NCBI GenBank assembly: GCA_030386295.1
Contig: JANQAO010000001.1
Coordinates: 447,546-511,545 of the forward strand
Direction: 5' to 3'
DNA from: Candidatus Persebacteraceae bacterium Df01
GTDB lineage: Bacteria > Pseudomonadota > Gammaproteobacteria > Tethybacterales > Persebacteraceae
Length of the DNA stretch: 64,000 bases
Shown here: positions 27,126 to 36,172 of the stretch, piece after piece
Position numbering within the stretch: the stretch's first letter is position 1
Layout: every line of letters starts with the position of its first letter
The notes under the pieces: generated by a model
The model's input: the letters and a program-made list of their open reading frames with translations, nothing else
Database searches by the model: none
What the model was told of the DNA's origin: nothing
Position numbers and translations under genes: made by a program

Positions 27126-29708
27126 TTATTCAAGTATTAACTGACCACCAAAAAGAATAAAGTAATCGTTGGGCGTTGATAATCGATTGTCAGTTGTCGG
27201 CGCGGTTATTTCATACAGCAGGTCACCGTCGGCATTTTCATCACTGTCTAGCCATTGACATAAATTAGTTAAATCTGCACCGCTTTCTTTCTGGCTGGCG
27301 ATTTTTATGACATTACTATTAACTGTGGAAGTGATGGTATATCTCATATCTTTAATACAACCGGACCGAGAAAGCGGTGCTGGACTATAAATTAATAACG
27401 CTGGAATATTTTTTATATATGCAGCATTGCGGCCAATTATTTTAGTGCCAACTTGTATGCTAATGCTCACGCCATCAGAAAATTTAAAATTGGCAGGTAA
27501 GTAGAAATCAGCTAGGTGTTGGTTGTTAACGGTAACAGAAAAAATAACAGGATGTATTAAGGTTAAATTGAGTTGCGCTTTGCCATTATTAACAATGATT
27601 TTTTCGTTGATGCCGTTCATTTGAATGGTTGTCGTATAAGAATGCGTTAATGTAAACGCCTTTGGTAGCGCGATTGACGCGCCGTTGTTAATAGTAAGCG
27701 TGATGCCATTGGAAAGTCCACATTGTGTATTGTCGCCGCTATGGTGACAATTACCGGCAACAGCATAATGTATCGGCTGATCTTCAATAAAAGTACGTAG
27801 TTGGCGTTTCATGTTGCGCGCATCAAAGCAAGGTGGCCATGGATGCCAATTGTCTCGAGTAATAGCGGCAGCGCTCGAATTTGTTTCTTCATTCCACGGA
27901 TAAAGCACTGCCGGCGCATATACGGAATAATTTGAACCCACAATATCGGCGAGCATTAGAACAACAAAATGTCGTTTTTTATAGGAAGAAAGGGAGGGTT
28001 GATGATCGGTAAGCACGGTAGTTGTGCCGCTAGCATATCGCAAAGAGACACCACTGTACAGATCACTTGACCCTGAATAATCTTTCTCTAGCTTTATTAC
28101 GCTGCCAGTCGAAAATATTAATTTGTCTGTAGCCTTTATAGTAAGCATTTCAGATGAATTAGTAAGAATCATTTTGCCTAAAAAACCAGCTGCTGTTGTG
28201 GTTTGTACTGTTAGTTTTGTGTTATCTGATTTCGCTATCATTGTGGTTTTATAATGCTCTGGGAACCAACCAATAATGCTCTCGCTAGGATTAAGTGGCG
28301 TTTGTGACGGCACAATTAGTGTGCCACGATTCAGAATGATGGTAATTCCCGTGCTTAATGTGTAAATACCGTTGTGTCCTTGGATCTCTGTCGTGTTGAC
28401 GACAAAAGTACCGGTTGTCATTGATACGCGAGCATAGCGAGAAAGTGATACGGTATTAACATCAAGAGAAATGTCTGCTACGACAACTGTTGTTGGTGTG
28501 GAAAAGGCATAATTATCATGAAGCAAAAAACCGACGATGGATGTAATCGTCAACGTTGCTATATTTTGTGAGAACGATGTCGGACCGATGGCTTCTAAAG
28601 ATGCGGGCAAAATAACTGTTATGGATGCGGCAGTGACGGAAATAGACAATGGCTGTGTTCCGCTATTGTAAGTGGCGCAATGTCGCAGGAGGCCGTCAAG
28701 ATTTGTTATGCTGTTGGCAGCAGGTAGCGGATAAAAGCCAAAAAAATCACGCCAATTAACAACGGCATCACGCAACAAAGCCAGCGGACGTTTTTCAATG
28801 GGCGCGTTGTGCAAGTCGCTTATGCCAACTACATGCCGGTAGCGATTTATGAATGTGCCATTGTTTACCAATAGCTCGTCAATACTTATGTAGATAAGTA
28901 TGTCATTAAAGCTATCACTGGGATGTGCCTGTACAAAAAATCCATCCTTGTCGGCATTACTTTCGCTTAGTGTTTTTTCAAAATATAAAGTAGGATTAAT
29001 TTTGTCATTATTATGATTCAAGCTGATTGTTATCAATATACTTTCTGACAGTCGAAATTGTTTATCACTGCCGGGTGAAAGAATAACCGCAGCAATACGC
29101 TTATCACTCCCAACCAAAGACGTGACTTCAAGCCAGTCCTCTTGCAATGCTGCTAAGCGGTGCAGATTTAATGGCTTAAGATCTAAATTATTTTCTTTTT
29201 TAGTAGGCACTAGATTTTTTGATACCGCGTACCATAAACGATTGCCATACGCATCTTTGAAGTCACGACCTAGCCCGTCTTCAATTTGATTATTTGCATC
29301 TACACCTTTGTCTATTTTTGTGTTCCACGGCAGGCGACCAAAACGGCTACCGCTATCAAGAACGTCATTGTTATTTTCTGCACCGCAAGTTGGATCTTGA
29401 GAACCGTCCAATATGTGGTCGCCTAAATTATCCGGACAGGGCAGCATGAGCAAACGCGGGTAAATTTTTCCTGGCCCGGCAATGTTCAGCGGGTTATCAG
29501 CCCGCAGTAACATGTAATTGATGAGTGATTTTTTTGCTTGTCGCAGGGTGCGATTACTTTCCTGCTGTCGCAGGTTGTCATGATTTTCAAAATAAGATAA
29601 TTCATTGTAAGCCAAAGTTCCAGTGAGAGTGCCGCCAATGACAACAACAATAAAAACAAGCAGTGAAAGTCCTCGCTGCTTTGCGTTTTTCCTCCCAGTA
29701 ATATGCAT
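27126..29708 (-). CDS. Large prepilin-like membrane-anchored protein of unknown function (860 aa)
   Basis: Residues 11-33 look like a type IV prepilin leader and helix (RG, then LSLLVFIVVVIGGTL), but the usual Glu5 is a valine, as in some minor pseudopilins. Residues 80-165 contain LPCPDN, GRLPWN and DAYGNRLWYAVS, resembling from memory a family of uncharacterised gammaproteobacterial secretion/pilus-associated proteins. The rest is a long, threonine- and serine-rich, probably beta-rich exported region, with a short motif recurring near residues 451, 531, 550, 665 and 743 (like LS.GITI...G..I). At least ten cysteines are spread along it. The gene starts 2 bases after leuC. It is visibly richer in A+T than its neighbours. 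Function unknown. Confidence 0.75.
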   Translation of the reverse strand: MHITGRKNAKQRGLSLLVFIVVVIGGTLTGTLAYNELSYFENHDNLRQQESNRTLRQAKKSLINYMLLRADNPLNIAGPGKIYPRLLMLPCPDNLGDHILDGSQDPTCGAENNNDVLDSGSRFGRLPWNTKIDKGVDANNQIEDGLGRDFKDAYGNRLWYAVSKNLVPTKKENNLDLKPLNLHRLAALQEDWLEVTSLVGSDKRIAAVILSPGSDKQFRLSESILITISLNHNNDKINPTLYFEKTLSESNADKDGFFVQAHPSDSFNDILIYISIDELLVNNGTFINRYRHVVGISDLHNAPIEKRPLALLRDAVVNWRDFFGFYPLPAANSITNLDGLLRHCATYNSGTQPLSISVTAASITVILPASLEAIGPTSFSQNIATLTITSIVGFLLHDNYAFSTPTTVVVADISLDVNTVSLSRYARVSMTTGTFVVNTTEIQGHNGIYTLSTGITIILNRGTLIVPSQTPLNPSESIIGWFPEHYKTTMIAKSDNTKLTVQTTTAAGFLGKMILTNSSEMLTIKATDKLIFSTGSVIKLEKDYSGSSDLYSGVSLRYASGTTTVLTDHQPSLSSYKKRHFVVLMLADIVGSNYSVYAPAVLYPWNEETNSSAAAITRDNWHPWPPCFDARNMKRQLRTFIEDQPIHYAVAGNCHHSGDNTQCGLSNGITLTINNGASIALPKAFTLTHSYTTTIQMNGINEKIIVNNGKAQLNLTLIHPVIFSVTVNNQHLADFYLPANFKFSDGVSISIQVGTKIIGRNAAYIKNIPALLIYSPAPLSRSGCIKDMRYTITSTVNSNVIKIASQKESGADLTNLCQWLDSDENADGDLLYEITAPTTDNRLSTPNDYFILFGGQLILE

Positions 29709-29710
29709 TC

Positions 29711-31111
29711 TTAACCGGAAATGTCAACAAACCTTCCGTTAATTGCCGCCGCAGCTGCCATCGCGGGGCTTACCAAATGAGTGCGTGCTTTGTATCCTTG
29801 TCGCCCTTCAAAGTTGCGGTTAGAAGTGGAAGCGCAACGTTCACCGACGCCCACGCGATCTTCGTTCATTCCCAAACACATGGAGCAACCCGGATGACGC
29901 CATTCAAAGCCAGATTCTATAAAAATTTCGTGTAAGCCTTCATTTTCAGCTTGCTCGCGCACCAACCCAGAGCCAGGTACTACTATCGCTTGTTTGATAT
30001 TGCCGGCTAATTTCTGTCCTTTGACAACGGCGGCAGCAATGCGTAAGTCTTCAATGCGTGCGTTAGTGCAAGAGCCGATAAATATTTTGTCTGGGTAAAT
30101 ATCGGTGATAGGGGTTCCCGGCTTCAAATCCATATAAGCGAGTGCTTTTTCCATACCTGCACGTTTGATAGGATCAGGTTCGTTCGCAGGGTCGGGTACA
30201 CAGCTGTTGACGCTGACAACCATTTCTGGTGACGTTCCCCACGATACTTGTGGTTGAATGGTGGCAGCGTCTAATGTTTCCACACGGTCGAAAAGAGCAT
30301 CGTCATCAGTTTTTAATGTGCGCCAATACTCACACGCGCTATCCCATTCTTCGCCTTGTGGTGCCATCGGGCGATGGTGCACAAAATTTAGCGTAGTGTC
30401 ATCTACACCAATCATACCGGCACGGGCACCCGCTTCAATAGACATGTTACAGATAGTCATGCGCCCAGCCATGTCCATATTACGAATAGTATCTCCAGCG
30501 TATTCTAGGGCATAGCCAACACCGCCGGCAGTACCGATTTTGCCGATAATTGCCAGTATCACATCTTTGGCACCGACACCGCGACGCAAGAGACCATTAA
30601 TTTCAATTTTCATTGTTTTGGCGCGTCGCGCATACAAGCATTGTGTTGCCATGACATGCTCAATTTCGGAAGTCCCGACGCCCATCGCCAGACAGCCAAA
30701 AGCGCCGTGGGTACTGGTATGTGAATCACCACACACTACGGTCATACCGGGTAAGGTCAATCCCTGTTCAGGGCCAATAATATGAACAATGCCTTGGCGG
30801 CGGTCATTCATGCTAATCTGATACACGCCGAAATGGCGGCAATTTTCATCCAACGTTTGCAGTTGTAATTTTGAAATATCGTCACTGATATTGCTACGAT
30901 TTACTGTGGGAACATTGTGGTCAGGTACAGCGAGAATAGATTGTGTTCGCCATAGAGGACGATTGTTTAACCGCAATCCCTCAAAAGCCTGCGGGCTAGT
31001 GACTTCGTGTACTAGGTGGCGGTCAATATAAAGTAGCACCTGCCCGTCATCATTTTCTCGCACGACGTGCTTTTGCCATAATTTTTCGTACAATGTGCGT
31101 GCGCAAGCCAT
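29711..31111 (-). CDS. leuC: 3-isopropylmalate dehydratase large subunit
   Basis: LeuC with LeuD isomerises 2-isopropylmalate to 3-isopropylmalate in leucine synthesis. The 466-residue protein begins [12 protein letters not shown] and has [12 protein letters not shown], plus the iron-sulfur cluster cysteines in [13 protein letters not shown] and [13 protein letters not shown]. All core residues appear intact. Normally leuD follows, but here the next gene on the same strand is the 860-residue prepilin-like protein, and leuD and leuB are not in the window. Confidence 0.97.
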   Translation of the reverse strand: MACARTLYEKLWQKHVVRENDDGQVLLYIDRHLVHEVTSPQAFEGLRLNNRPLWRTQSILAVPDHNVPTVNRSNISDDISKLQLQTLDENCRHFGVYQISMNDRRQGIVHIIGPEQGLTLPGMTVVCGDSHTSTHGAFGCLAMGVGTSEIEHVMATQCLYARRAKTMKIEINGLLRRGVGAKDVILAIIGKIGTAGGVGYALEYAGDTIRNMDMAGRMTICNMSIEAGARAGMIGVDDTTLNFVHHRPMAPQGEEWDSACEYWRTLKTDDDALFDRVETLDAATIQPQVSWGTSPEMVVSVNSCVPDPANEPDPIKRAGMEKALAYMDLKPGTPITDIYPDKIFIGSCTNARIEDLRIAAAVVKGQKLAGNIKQAIVVPGSGLVREQAENEGLHEIFIESGFEWRHPGCSMCLGMNEDRVGVGERCASTSNRNFEGRQGYKARTHLVSPAMAAAAAINGRFVDISG

Positions 31112-31238
31112 CTGTTAATTATATATAACAATTATGAATCACTTTTCTTTATCGTCGTTATTTATTACCGTTCTCTGTCATTTTAATGAGTTGACTACAG
31201 TCAATGTCGGAATAATCCTCCGCTAGCTGCGATTGTTG

Positions 31239-32384
31239 ATGAACACAAATGTTTGCAGATTGGGCGAAAATGCCGTCGTGGACTGGTACCAGTCGCTGGT
31301 GCGTGATGAAGTATTGTTTGCCGATGAAATACAGGCGGCAGCTGTCGCTAAATTGCAAAAAGTTGCCGGTGATTGTGCTACGCCACTGCCGCGTATAAAT
31401 TTTATTAAGCGGTTGTTTACATCGCCTCCCGAATGTAAACGGGGACTGTATTTACACGGTGGAGTTGGGAGGGGAAAAACATTTTTGATGGACGGCTTTT
31501 ATCTACAATTAAAAACAGAAAAGAAAATCCGAGTGCACTTTCATCAATTTATGCGTCATTTGCATGATGATATGAAAAAACGGAGTGGCGAAAACGATCC
31601 ATTACTTAGTGTTGCCGATAGTATTGCTCAAAAAAATCAGGTGATATGTTTTGATGAATTTCATGTATCGGATATTGCCGATGCGATGATTCTAGGGCGA
31701 TTGTTGGAGAGGTTGTTTGCCAATGGTATTTACCTAGTGATGACTTCTAATTATTCGCCGGATGGGTTGTATCCAAACGGATTGGCACGTGAGCGTTTTT
31801 TACCGGCAATTGATATGCTGAAGACTAAGCTGGAAGTATTTTCTTTAGACGGCGATGAAGATTATCGATTACGGCACTTGAGCAAAAGTGGCGGCGTGTT
31901 TTTTGATTCTCAGGATGGCGAAGGCGTCGCTGATATGCAGCGGATATTTGGCAAACTGGCTTGCGGCATTCAATTATTGCCGGCAGTGCGAGTGAATGGT
32001 CGGGTATTACCAGCTTTGGCGCGCACGTCTGATGCTATTTGGTTTTCATTTGGGCAGTTATGTATTGATGCATTGGGGCAGAGTGATTATTTGGTTTTGG
32101 CCGAACGTTATGCCACCATTTTAGTATCGGACGTACCGCGACTGGACGATGCGGAGCAAGCGTCAGCGACGCGACGCTTTACTTGGCTGGTAGACATTTT
32201 GTACGATCAGGGTGTAACGTTGGTGCTGAGCGCTGTTGATACGCTACACAATCTTTACGGTGATTGTGGAGGGGGCGAGTCTGGGCGGACACTTAGTCGT
32301 CTTATTGAAATGCAGTCGCCGGATTATTGGAAAGCGCCAACAAAAAAAAATCTGTGCTCGCTACCGAGGACAAAGCCGCGTTGA
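31239..32384 (+). CDS. zapE: Cell division protein ZapE (AFG1-like ATPase)
   Basis: ZapE is a cytoplasmic P-loop ATPase that associates with the FtsZ ring. The 381-residue protein has Walker A LHGGVGRGKTFLMD, the FHQFMRHLHDD helix, Walker B QVICFDEFHVSDIADAM, the sensor region VMTSNYSPDGLYPNGLARERFLP, and the C-terminal RRFTWLVDILYDQGV typical of the family. I chose ATG 31239; two TTG codons directly upstream are in frame. No clear binding site is visible. It is divergent from leuC. Confidence 0.94.
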   Translation: MNTNVCRLGENAVVDWYQSLVRDEVLFADEIQAAAVAKLQKVAGDCATPLPRINFIKRLFTSPPECKRGLYLHGGVGRGKTFLMDGFYLQLKTEKKIRVHFHQFMRHLHDDMKKRSGENDPLLSVADSIAQKNQVICFDEFHVSDIADAMILGRLLERLFANGIYLVMTSNYSPDGLYPNGLARERFLPAIDMLKTKLEVFSLDGDEDYRLRHLSKSGGVFFDSQDGEGVADMQRIFGKLACGIQLLPAVRVNGRVLPALARTSDAIWFSFGQLCIDALGQSDYLVLAERYATILVSDVPRLDDAEQASATRRFTWLVDILYDQGVTLVLSAVDTLHNLYGDCGGGESGRTLSRLIEMQSPDYWKAPTKKNLCSLPRTKPR

Positions 32385-32457
32385 CTACACAGTCGGAGCA
32401 TTCAATTTAATGAGCTAGCGGTTAGTACGCTCAAACATGAAACAAAGACAAAGTCGG

Positions 32458-32463
32458 TATAAT
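32458..32463 (+). promoter_or_regulatory. Possible -10 box upstream of mlaA
   Basis: A perfect TATAAT occurs 41 bases before the mlaA ATG, followed by a CT-rich tract. No good -35 hexamer is seen 16-18 bases upstream, so this is only a candidate. It could also serve the tRNA cluster behind mlaA. Confidence 0.3.
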
Positions 32464-32504
32464 CTCTCTCTCATGCGGTTGGTACAAAAAAAGGATTTGG
32501 GACG

Positions 32505-33224
32505 ATGACTAAACAGCAAAAATATTGTGCGTTAGCGTTTGCCGCTTTGCTGGTTTCGGGATGTGCACCTAAAGATTATTCTTTTGAGGATGACGGTGCC
32601 TTTGATCCCATTGAACCGATAAATCGTAATATTTACGGAATCAACAAAGTAGTGGATACCATAATTATTAAGCCGGCAGCAAAGATTTATACTCATTTTC
32701 CGCCGCCACTAAAAAGCGGATTAGGAAACTTCTTTAACAATTTAGGTGAGCCTTCCAATATCATAAACAAGACTTTGCAAAAGCAGGGTGATGATGTGGT
32801 GACATCAACAGCACGGCTCGTGTTCAATACAACCTTTGGTCTTGGCGGTCTTATTGATATTGCTGACACGATGGATATTGAACAGACGAAAACTGATTTC
32901 GGTCAAACATTTCGCGCTTACACTGGCAATGACGGTGCTTACTTGGTGATACCTATTTTTGGCCCATCTTCTATTGTTGATGCGCCCGGGCTTGCCGCTG
33001 AGCTGGTCGCTTCTCCTAACACTTATATTGAGAATAACACAGTGCGATATTCGCTTTCTGGTCTGAACGTTGCTCGGGTTCGGGAGTCTTTGTTGGAGAC
33101 AGGAGAGCTAGTGGATGTAGCAGCTTTGGACGAGTACAGTTTTGTGCGTGATGCTAGAGAAGATTTGCGGAGAAAAACAGTTCCTACAAACGTTTGGGGC
33201 GATTCCGAAAATTTCTGGCAATAG
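32505..33224 (+). CDS. mlaA: Outer-membrane lipid asymmetry lipoprotein MlaA (VacJ)
   Basis: MlaA removes phospholipids from the outer leaflet of the outer membrane and hands them to MlaC. The 239-residue protein has a lipobox VSGC (Cys20) and the family core: FDPIEPINRNIYGINKVVD, the PPLKSGLGNFFNNLGEPSNIIN helix, and DFGQTFRAYTGNDGAYLVIPIFGPSS. The other Mla genes are not present here; mlaA being separate is common. AAAGGA lies before the ATG. A tRNA gene begins 7 bases after the stop. Confidence 0.95.
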   Translation: MTKQQKYCALAFAALLVSGCAPKDYSFEDDGAFDPIEPINRNIYGINKVVDTIIIKPAAKIYTHFPPPLKSGLGNFFNNLGEPSNIINKTLQKQGDDVVTSTARLVFNTTFGLGGLIDIADTMDIEQTKTDFGQTFRAYTGNDGAYLVIPIFGPSSIVDAPGLAAELVASPNTYIENNTVRYSLSGLNVARVRESLLETGELVDVAALDEYSFVRDAREDLRRKTVPTNVWGDSENFWQ

Positions 33225-33231
33225 TGAGCAT

Positions 33232-33308
33232 CGGGGCGTGGCGCAGCCTGGTAGCGCGCCTGGTTTGGGTCCAGGAAGTCGTGAGTTCGAATCCCACCGC
33301 CCCGACCA
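33232..33308 (+). tRNA. tRNA-Pro (anticodon UGG)
   Basis: The cloverleaf is complete: acceptor CGGGGCG pairs with CGCCCCG, and anticodon stem CCTGG/CCAGG encloses loop TTTGGGT with anticodon TGG at 33266-33268. The T-arm holds TTCGAAT with one A-C mismatch in its stem. The 3' CCA is encoded at 33306-33308. Confidence 0.96.
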
Positions 33309-33319
33309 ATATTCACTAA

Positions 33320-33393
33320 GCGCCCGTAGCTCAACCGGAAAGAGCATCGGCCTTCTAAGCCGGGGGTTGCAGGTTCGAGTCCTGCCGGGCGTG
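33320..33393 (+). tRNA. tRNA-Arg (anticodon UCU)
   Basis: Acceptor GCGCCCG pairs with CGGGCGT (a G-U pair at the first position). The anticodon stem TCGGC/GCCGG encloses CTTCTAA with anticodon TCT, and the T-arm GCAGG-TTCGAGT-CCTGC is perfect. After the discriminator G at 33393 the sequence is CAGG, so CCA is not encoded. It would be minor-codon (AGA) tRNA. Confidence 0.95.
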
Positions 33394-33409
33394 CAGGAAA
33401 TAATTTAAT

Positions 33410-33483
33410 GGTGGCTGTAGCTCAGTTGGTAGAGCCCCGGGTTGTGGTCCCGGTTGTCGTGGGTTCGAGTCCCATCAGCCACC
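33410..33483 (+). tRNA. tRNA-His (anticodon GUG)
   Basis: The extra 5' G (33410) pairs with the discriminator C (33483), the hallmark of tRNA-His. Acceptor GTGGCTG/CAGCCAC is perfect, and the anticodon loop GTTGTGG carries GTG. The T-arm is GTGGG-TTCGAGT-CCCAT. The next three bases are CCG, not CCA, so the CCA end must be added after transcription. Confidence 0.96.
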
Positions 33484-33498
33484 CCGCCAGCTTTCATT

Positions 33499-35220
33499 AT
33501 GTCTGTTATTGTTAGTGATATGACTGTTCATAGGGAATGGGCAATTTATGAAAAACGTAGTGAGTTGGTTTGTGCACCGCTTGCCGTCGTTACGCCGCGT
33601 ACTGTTAGCCTAACCAGTGGCGACAAAATACCACGTCACCGCGTGTGGCTGATTGTGCAAGAGGAAAGTACACCGCTTGTGGTGGAGGCAAAAGCATATG
33701 CAGCCAGTATGGACATTGATATTTTATGGCGTGCCGCTGCTGGGCGTTCTTTGGATGCGGCAACGTTGGCTGCGTGTGTTAATGCTGAAGGAAATGTCGG
33801 TACATTAGCGGTAGTGCAAAAAATTATTAATAATCCAGCATATTTTTATCGCAATAGCGGCGTTTTTCAACCGGCGGCGGCAGAAGTGTTGGAAAAAGCT
33901 AAAGCCGCCTTGTGTCGCCGTGCCAGTGATGCCAAAGAGGAAGAACAATTATTGACAGAACTGTCTGCTGGGCGAATACCACAGGAAGTGGCTGCCGCCG
34001 CTGTTAATTTGTTGATGAGGAAAAACAAAAATACTTCTATTTTTAAGGCGGTCAAGAAAGCTGCCGGCGGTGAGCAGCATATTGCTGAATATTTGGTCAA
34101 AATAGGGCTGTTTGCTGACGCGCGGTCATGCTGGGAGGCGATGTTTATTCACAACTGGCCAGCGCCGTCAACAGAGGATAAAGTATCGTTACCGGCGTTA
34201 CCGTTTTCATCTGCGCGCGCATTTAGCGTAGATGACGCGGGTACTATTGAGGTAGATGACGCCTTTAGTGTGCAAGCAGAAGGTAGTGGCTGGCTTATTG
34301 GTTTACATATCGCAGTACCGGCAATGGCGCCGTTATCGGTAGGAGACTACGAGACCATGCGCTTGACGTCCGTATATTTTCCCGATGTCAAACATCCGAT
34401 GCTATCATCCGAGCAAATTGAGGCGTATTCATTGCATGCCGGTTGTTATTGCCCGACTTTATCGCTGTACTGTCACTTTAATCCGACTACTGGTAACATT
34501 GGTGCGCCACAGACACGATTGGAAAAGGTGTTTATCAGCCATAATTTTGCGCTGGAAAATTTTGAACAACAAGTGCCAGCAGCGGTACGTACACAATACG
34601 AAGTGTTGTGTACTTTTGCGGCTCATCTGCCGAGTGCCCGCAGAGAAGATGGCACTCGCCTAAATTATCGCATCAGTACTAATCCTCCTGGTGTTATCGC
34701 TGATGTGCGCAGTTCAGTAAGTGTTGTTGTGGAAAAATTGATGCGATACGTTAATTCCGTCTGGGCGAAGCAATTGTATAAAAAAGGTGGTTTATTTCGC
34801 GCTAATGGCGTGACGATTACTAGACCGTCGTCGACGAAACCGTACGCATGGCTTTCATCACCGTTGCGCCGCTACGTTGATCTTGCCAATCAGCGGTTGT
34901 TGCTGTTTTTACTAGGACAGGCACCATCGCCAGCGGTAAATTGGCCGAAACTGGCAAAAATGTTTAACGTGCAGTATGTACATGCGCGTTATTATCAGGA
35001 TCAAATGGAGCGCCATTGGGTGTTGCGGGCGTTGGCGGATTTGCCAGCAAATACGGTGTTGAAAGCGCAATTGTTGCCGCGCAATCGCATTCGGTTGGAA
35101 GGTTACCCGCTCTGTGGTACTTTGAATCCACCTGCTTCCGGAGTATTGGATGAAACGATAGAAGTGCGAGTACGCGATTTGGATTTTTTCGCCCAACGGG
35201 CATATTTTGCGCCAGTATGA
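33499..35220 (+). CDS. RNB-domain exoribonuclease (RNase II/R family)
   Basis: This is a 3'-to-5' exoribonuclease of the RNase II/R superfamily. The RNB domain is visible from about residue 230: FSVDDAGTIEVDDAFSV holds the acidic metal-binding residues, and WLSSPLRRYVDLANQR is the conserved C-terminal arginine motif. The 573-residue length is shorter than RNase R (about 800) and nearer RNase II (644), and no clear C-terminal S1 domain is seen. The start is ATG 33499, only 15 bases after tRNA-His, since the open frame before it lies inside the tRNA. The stop overlaps aroE (ATGA). A role in tRNA 3' trimming is possible but only suggested by position. Confidence 0.9.
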   Translation: MSVIVSDMTVHREWAIYEKRSELVCAPLAVVTPRTVSLTSGDKIPRHRVWLIVQEESTPLVVEAKAYAASMDIDILWRAAAGRSLDAATLAACVNAEGNVGTLAVVQKIINNPAYFYRNSGVFQPAAAEVLEKAKAALCRRASDAKEEEQLLTELSAGRIPQEVAAAAVNLLMRKNKNTSIFKAVKKAAGGEQHIAEYLVKIGLFADARSCWEAMFIHNWPAPSTEDKVSLPALPFSSARAFSVDDAGTIEVDDAFSVQAEGSGWLIGLHIAVPAMAPLSVGDYETMRLTSVYFPDVKHPMLSSEQIEAYSLHAGCYCPTLSLYCHFNPTTGNIGAPQTRLEKVFISHNFALENFEQQVPAAVRTQYEVLCTFAAHLPSARREDGTRLNYRISTNPPGVIADVRSSVSVVVEKLMRYVNSVWAKQLYKKGGLFRANGVTITRPSSTKPYAWLSSPLRRYVDLANQRLLLFLLGQAPSPAVNWPKLAKMFNVQYVHARYYQDQMERHWVLRALADLPANTVLKAQLLPRNRIRLEGYPLCGTLNPPASGVLDETIEVRVRDLDFFAQRAYFAPV

Positions 35221-36029
35221 GCCGTCGTTACGCCGTCGTCGGTCATCCAGTGCGCCATTCCAAGTCGCCGTGGATACACGCACATTTTGCCGAGTGTACT
35301 CAGCGCGACATTGTATACGCTGCTTATGCGCCACCGCTTAGTGGCTTTGATGAATTTGCTAGAAATTTCTTTGCTGCCGGCGGGTGTGGTTTGAATATCA
35401 CAGTGCCGTTCAAACAAGAAGCATTGGCCTTTGCCAGTAGCGCCAGTGCTTTTTCCAAGCGCGCACAAGCGGCTAATGTTTTGGCAGCAAGGAACTCTGG
35501 CATTGTCGCTTACAACACTGATGGGGCTGGCCTAGTGAGAGATATTACACATAATTTGAGAGTTGCCATTGCTGACAAACGGTTGTTGCTGATAGGTGCC
35601 GGCGGTGCGGCGCGGGCGGTTGCGTTGGCACTGGCAGAAAAAAATCCGGCGAATTTGTGTATTGCCGCCCGCAATACCAAACGAGCGGTGGCGCTTGCGG
35701 AAACTGTCGGTGAACACAGTACGATATCGGTACGCGGCATTGCGTTGGCAGATTGTGATGAGCCGTTTGATATTGTGATTAACGCCACCTCGGCAGCATT
35801 ATCTGGCGAAAAATTACCGTTGTCGTCAGCGGTTTTTGCTGGCGCTGAGCTTGCGTATGATCTAAGTTATGGTAAGGCGGCAAAAACATTTTTACGAGTT
35901 GCCAATCAGGCGATTTGTTGTGTTGACGGTGCCGGTATGCTGGCCGAGCAAGCAGCTTTTTCTTTTGCTATTTGGGAAGGCGTGATGCCAATGACGGCTG
36001 ATGTTATTCGGCAAGTTAAAGGAAATTAA
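35217..36029 (+). CDS. aroE: Shikimate dehydrogenase
   Basis: AroE reduces 3-dehydroshikimate to shikimate with NADPH in the aromatic pathway. The 270-residue protein has the substrate-binding VGHPVRHSKSP, the NITVPFKQEAL motif with the catalytic lysine, AYNTDGAGL, the nucleotide-binding LLIGAGGAARAVALAL and a C-terminal GAGMLAEQAAFSF. It overlaps the exoribonuclease gene by four bases and ends before a terminator hairpin. Confidence 0.96.
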   Translation: MSRRYAVVGHPVRHSKSPWIHAHFAECTQRDIVYAAYAPPLSGFDEFARNFFAAGGCGLNITVPFKQEALAFASSASAFSKRAQAANVLAARNSGIVAYNTDGAGLVRDITHNLRVAIADKRLLLIGAGGAARAVALALAEKNPANLCIAARNTKRAVALAETVGEHSTISVRGIALADCDEPFDIVINATSAALSGEKLPLSSAVFAGAELAYDLSYGKAAKTFLRVANQAICCVDGAGMLAEQAAFSFAIWEGVMPMTADVIRQVKGN

Positions 36030-36133
36030 TTAGCGAGTTCGTAGTTTAAATTGTTTCGCACAAACTGTGGAGCATGAGAAAAAACTGATTTAAACTGCAA
36101 TAGCAGGTTGTAATGTAGCAAATGAGGTCGTCG

Positions 36134-36172
36134 GAAGTTAAAAATTTCGCCGGTTAACTTCGTTGTTTTTTT
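36134..36172 (+). terminator. Rho-independent terminator after aroE
   Basis: GAAGTTAA (36134-36141) pairs perfectly with TTAACTTC (36154-36161) around a 12-base loop, followed by GTTG and seven T residues. Its 3' arm covers the lgt stop codon on the other strand, so the two convergent genes share the element. Confidence 0.65.

Noticed and set aside
33108-33442. Several ORFs on both strands across the three tRNA genes
   Set aside because: They are formed by tRNA sequence, show no protein similarity and the tRNA cloverleaves explain the region.
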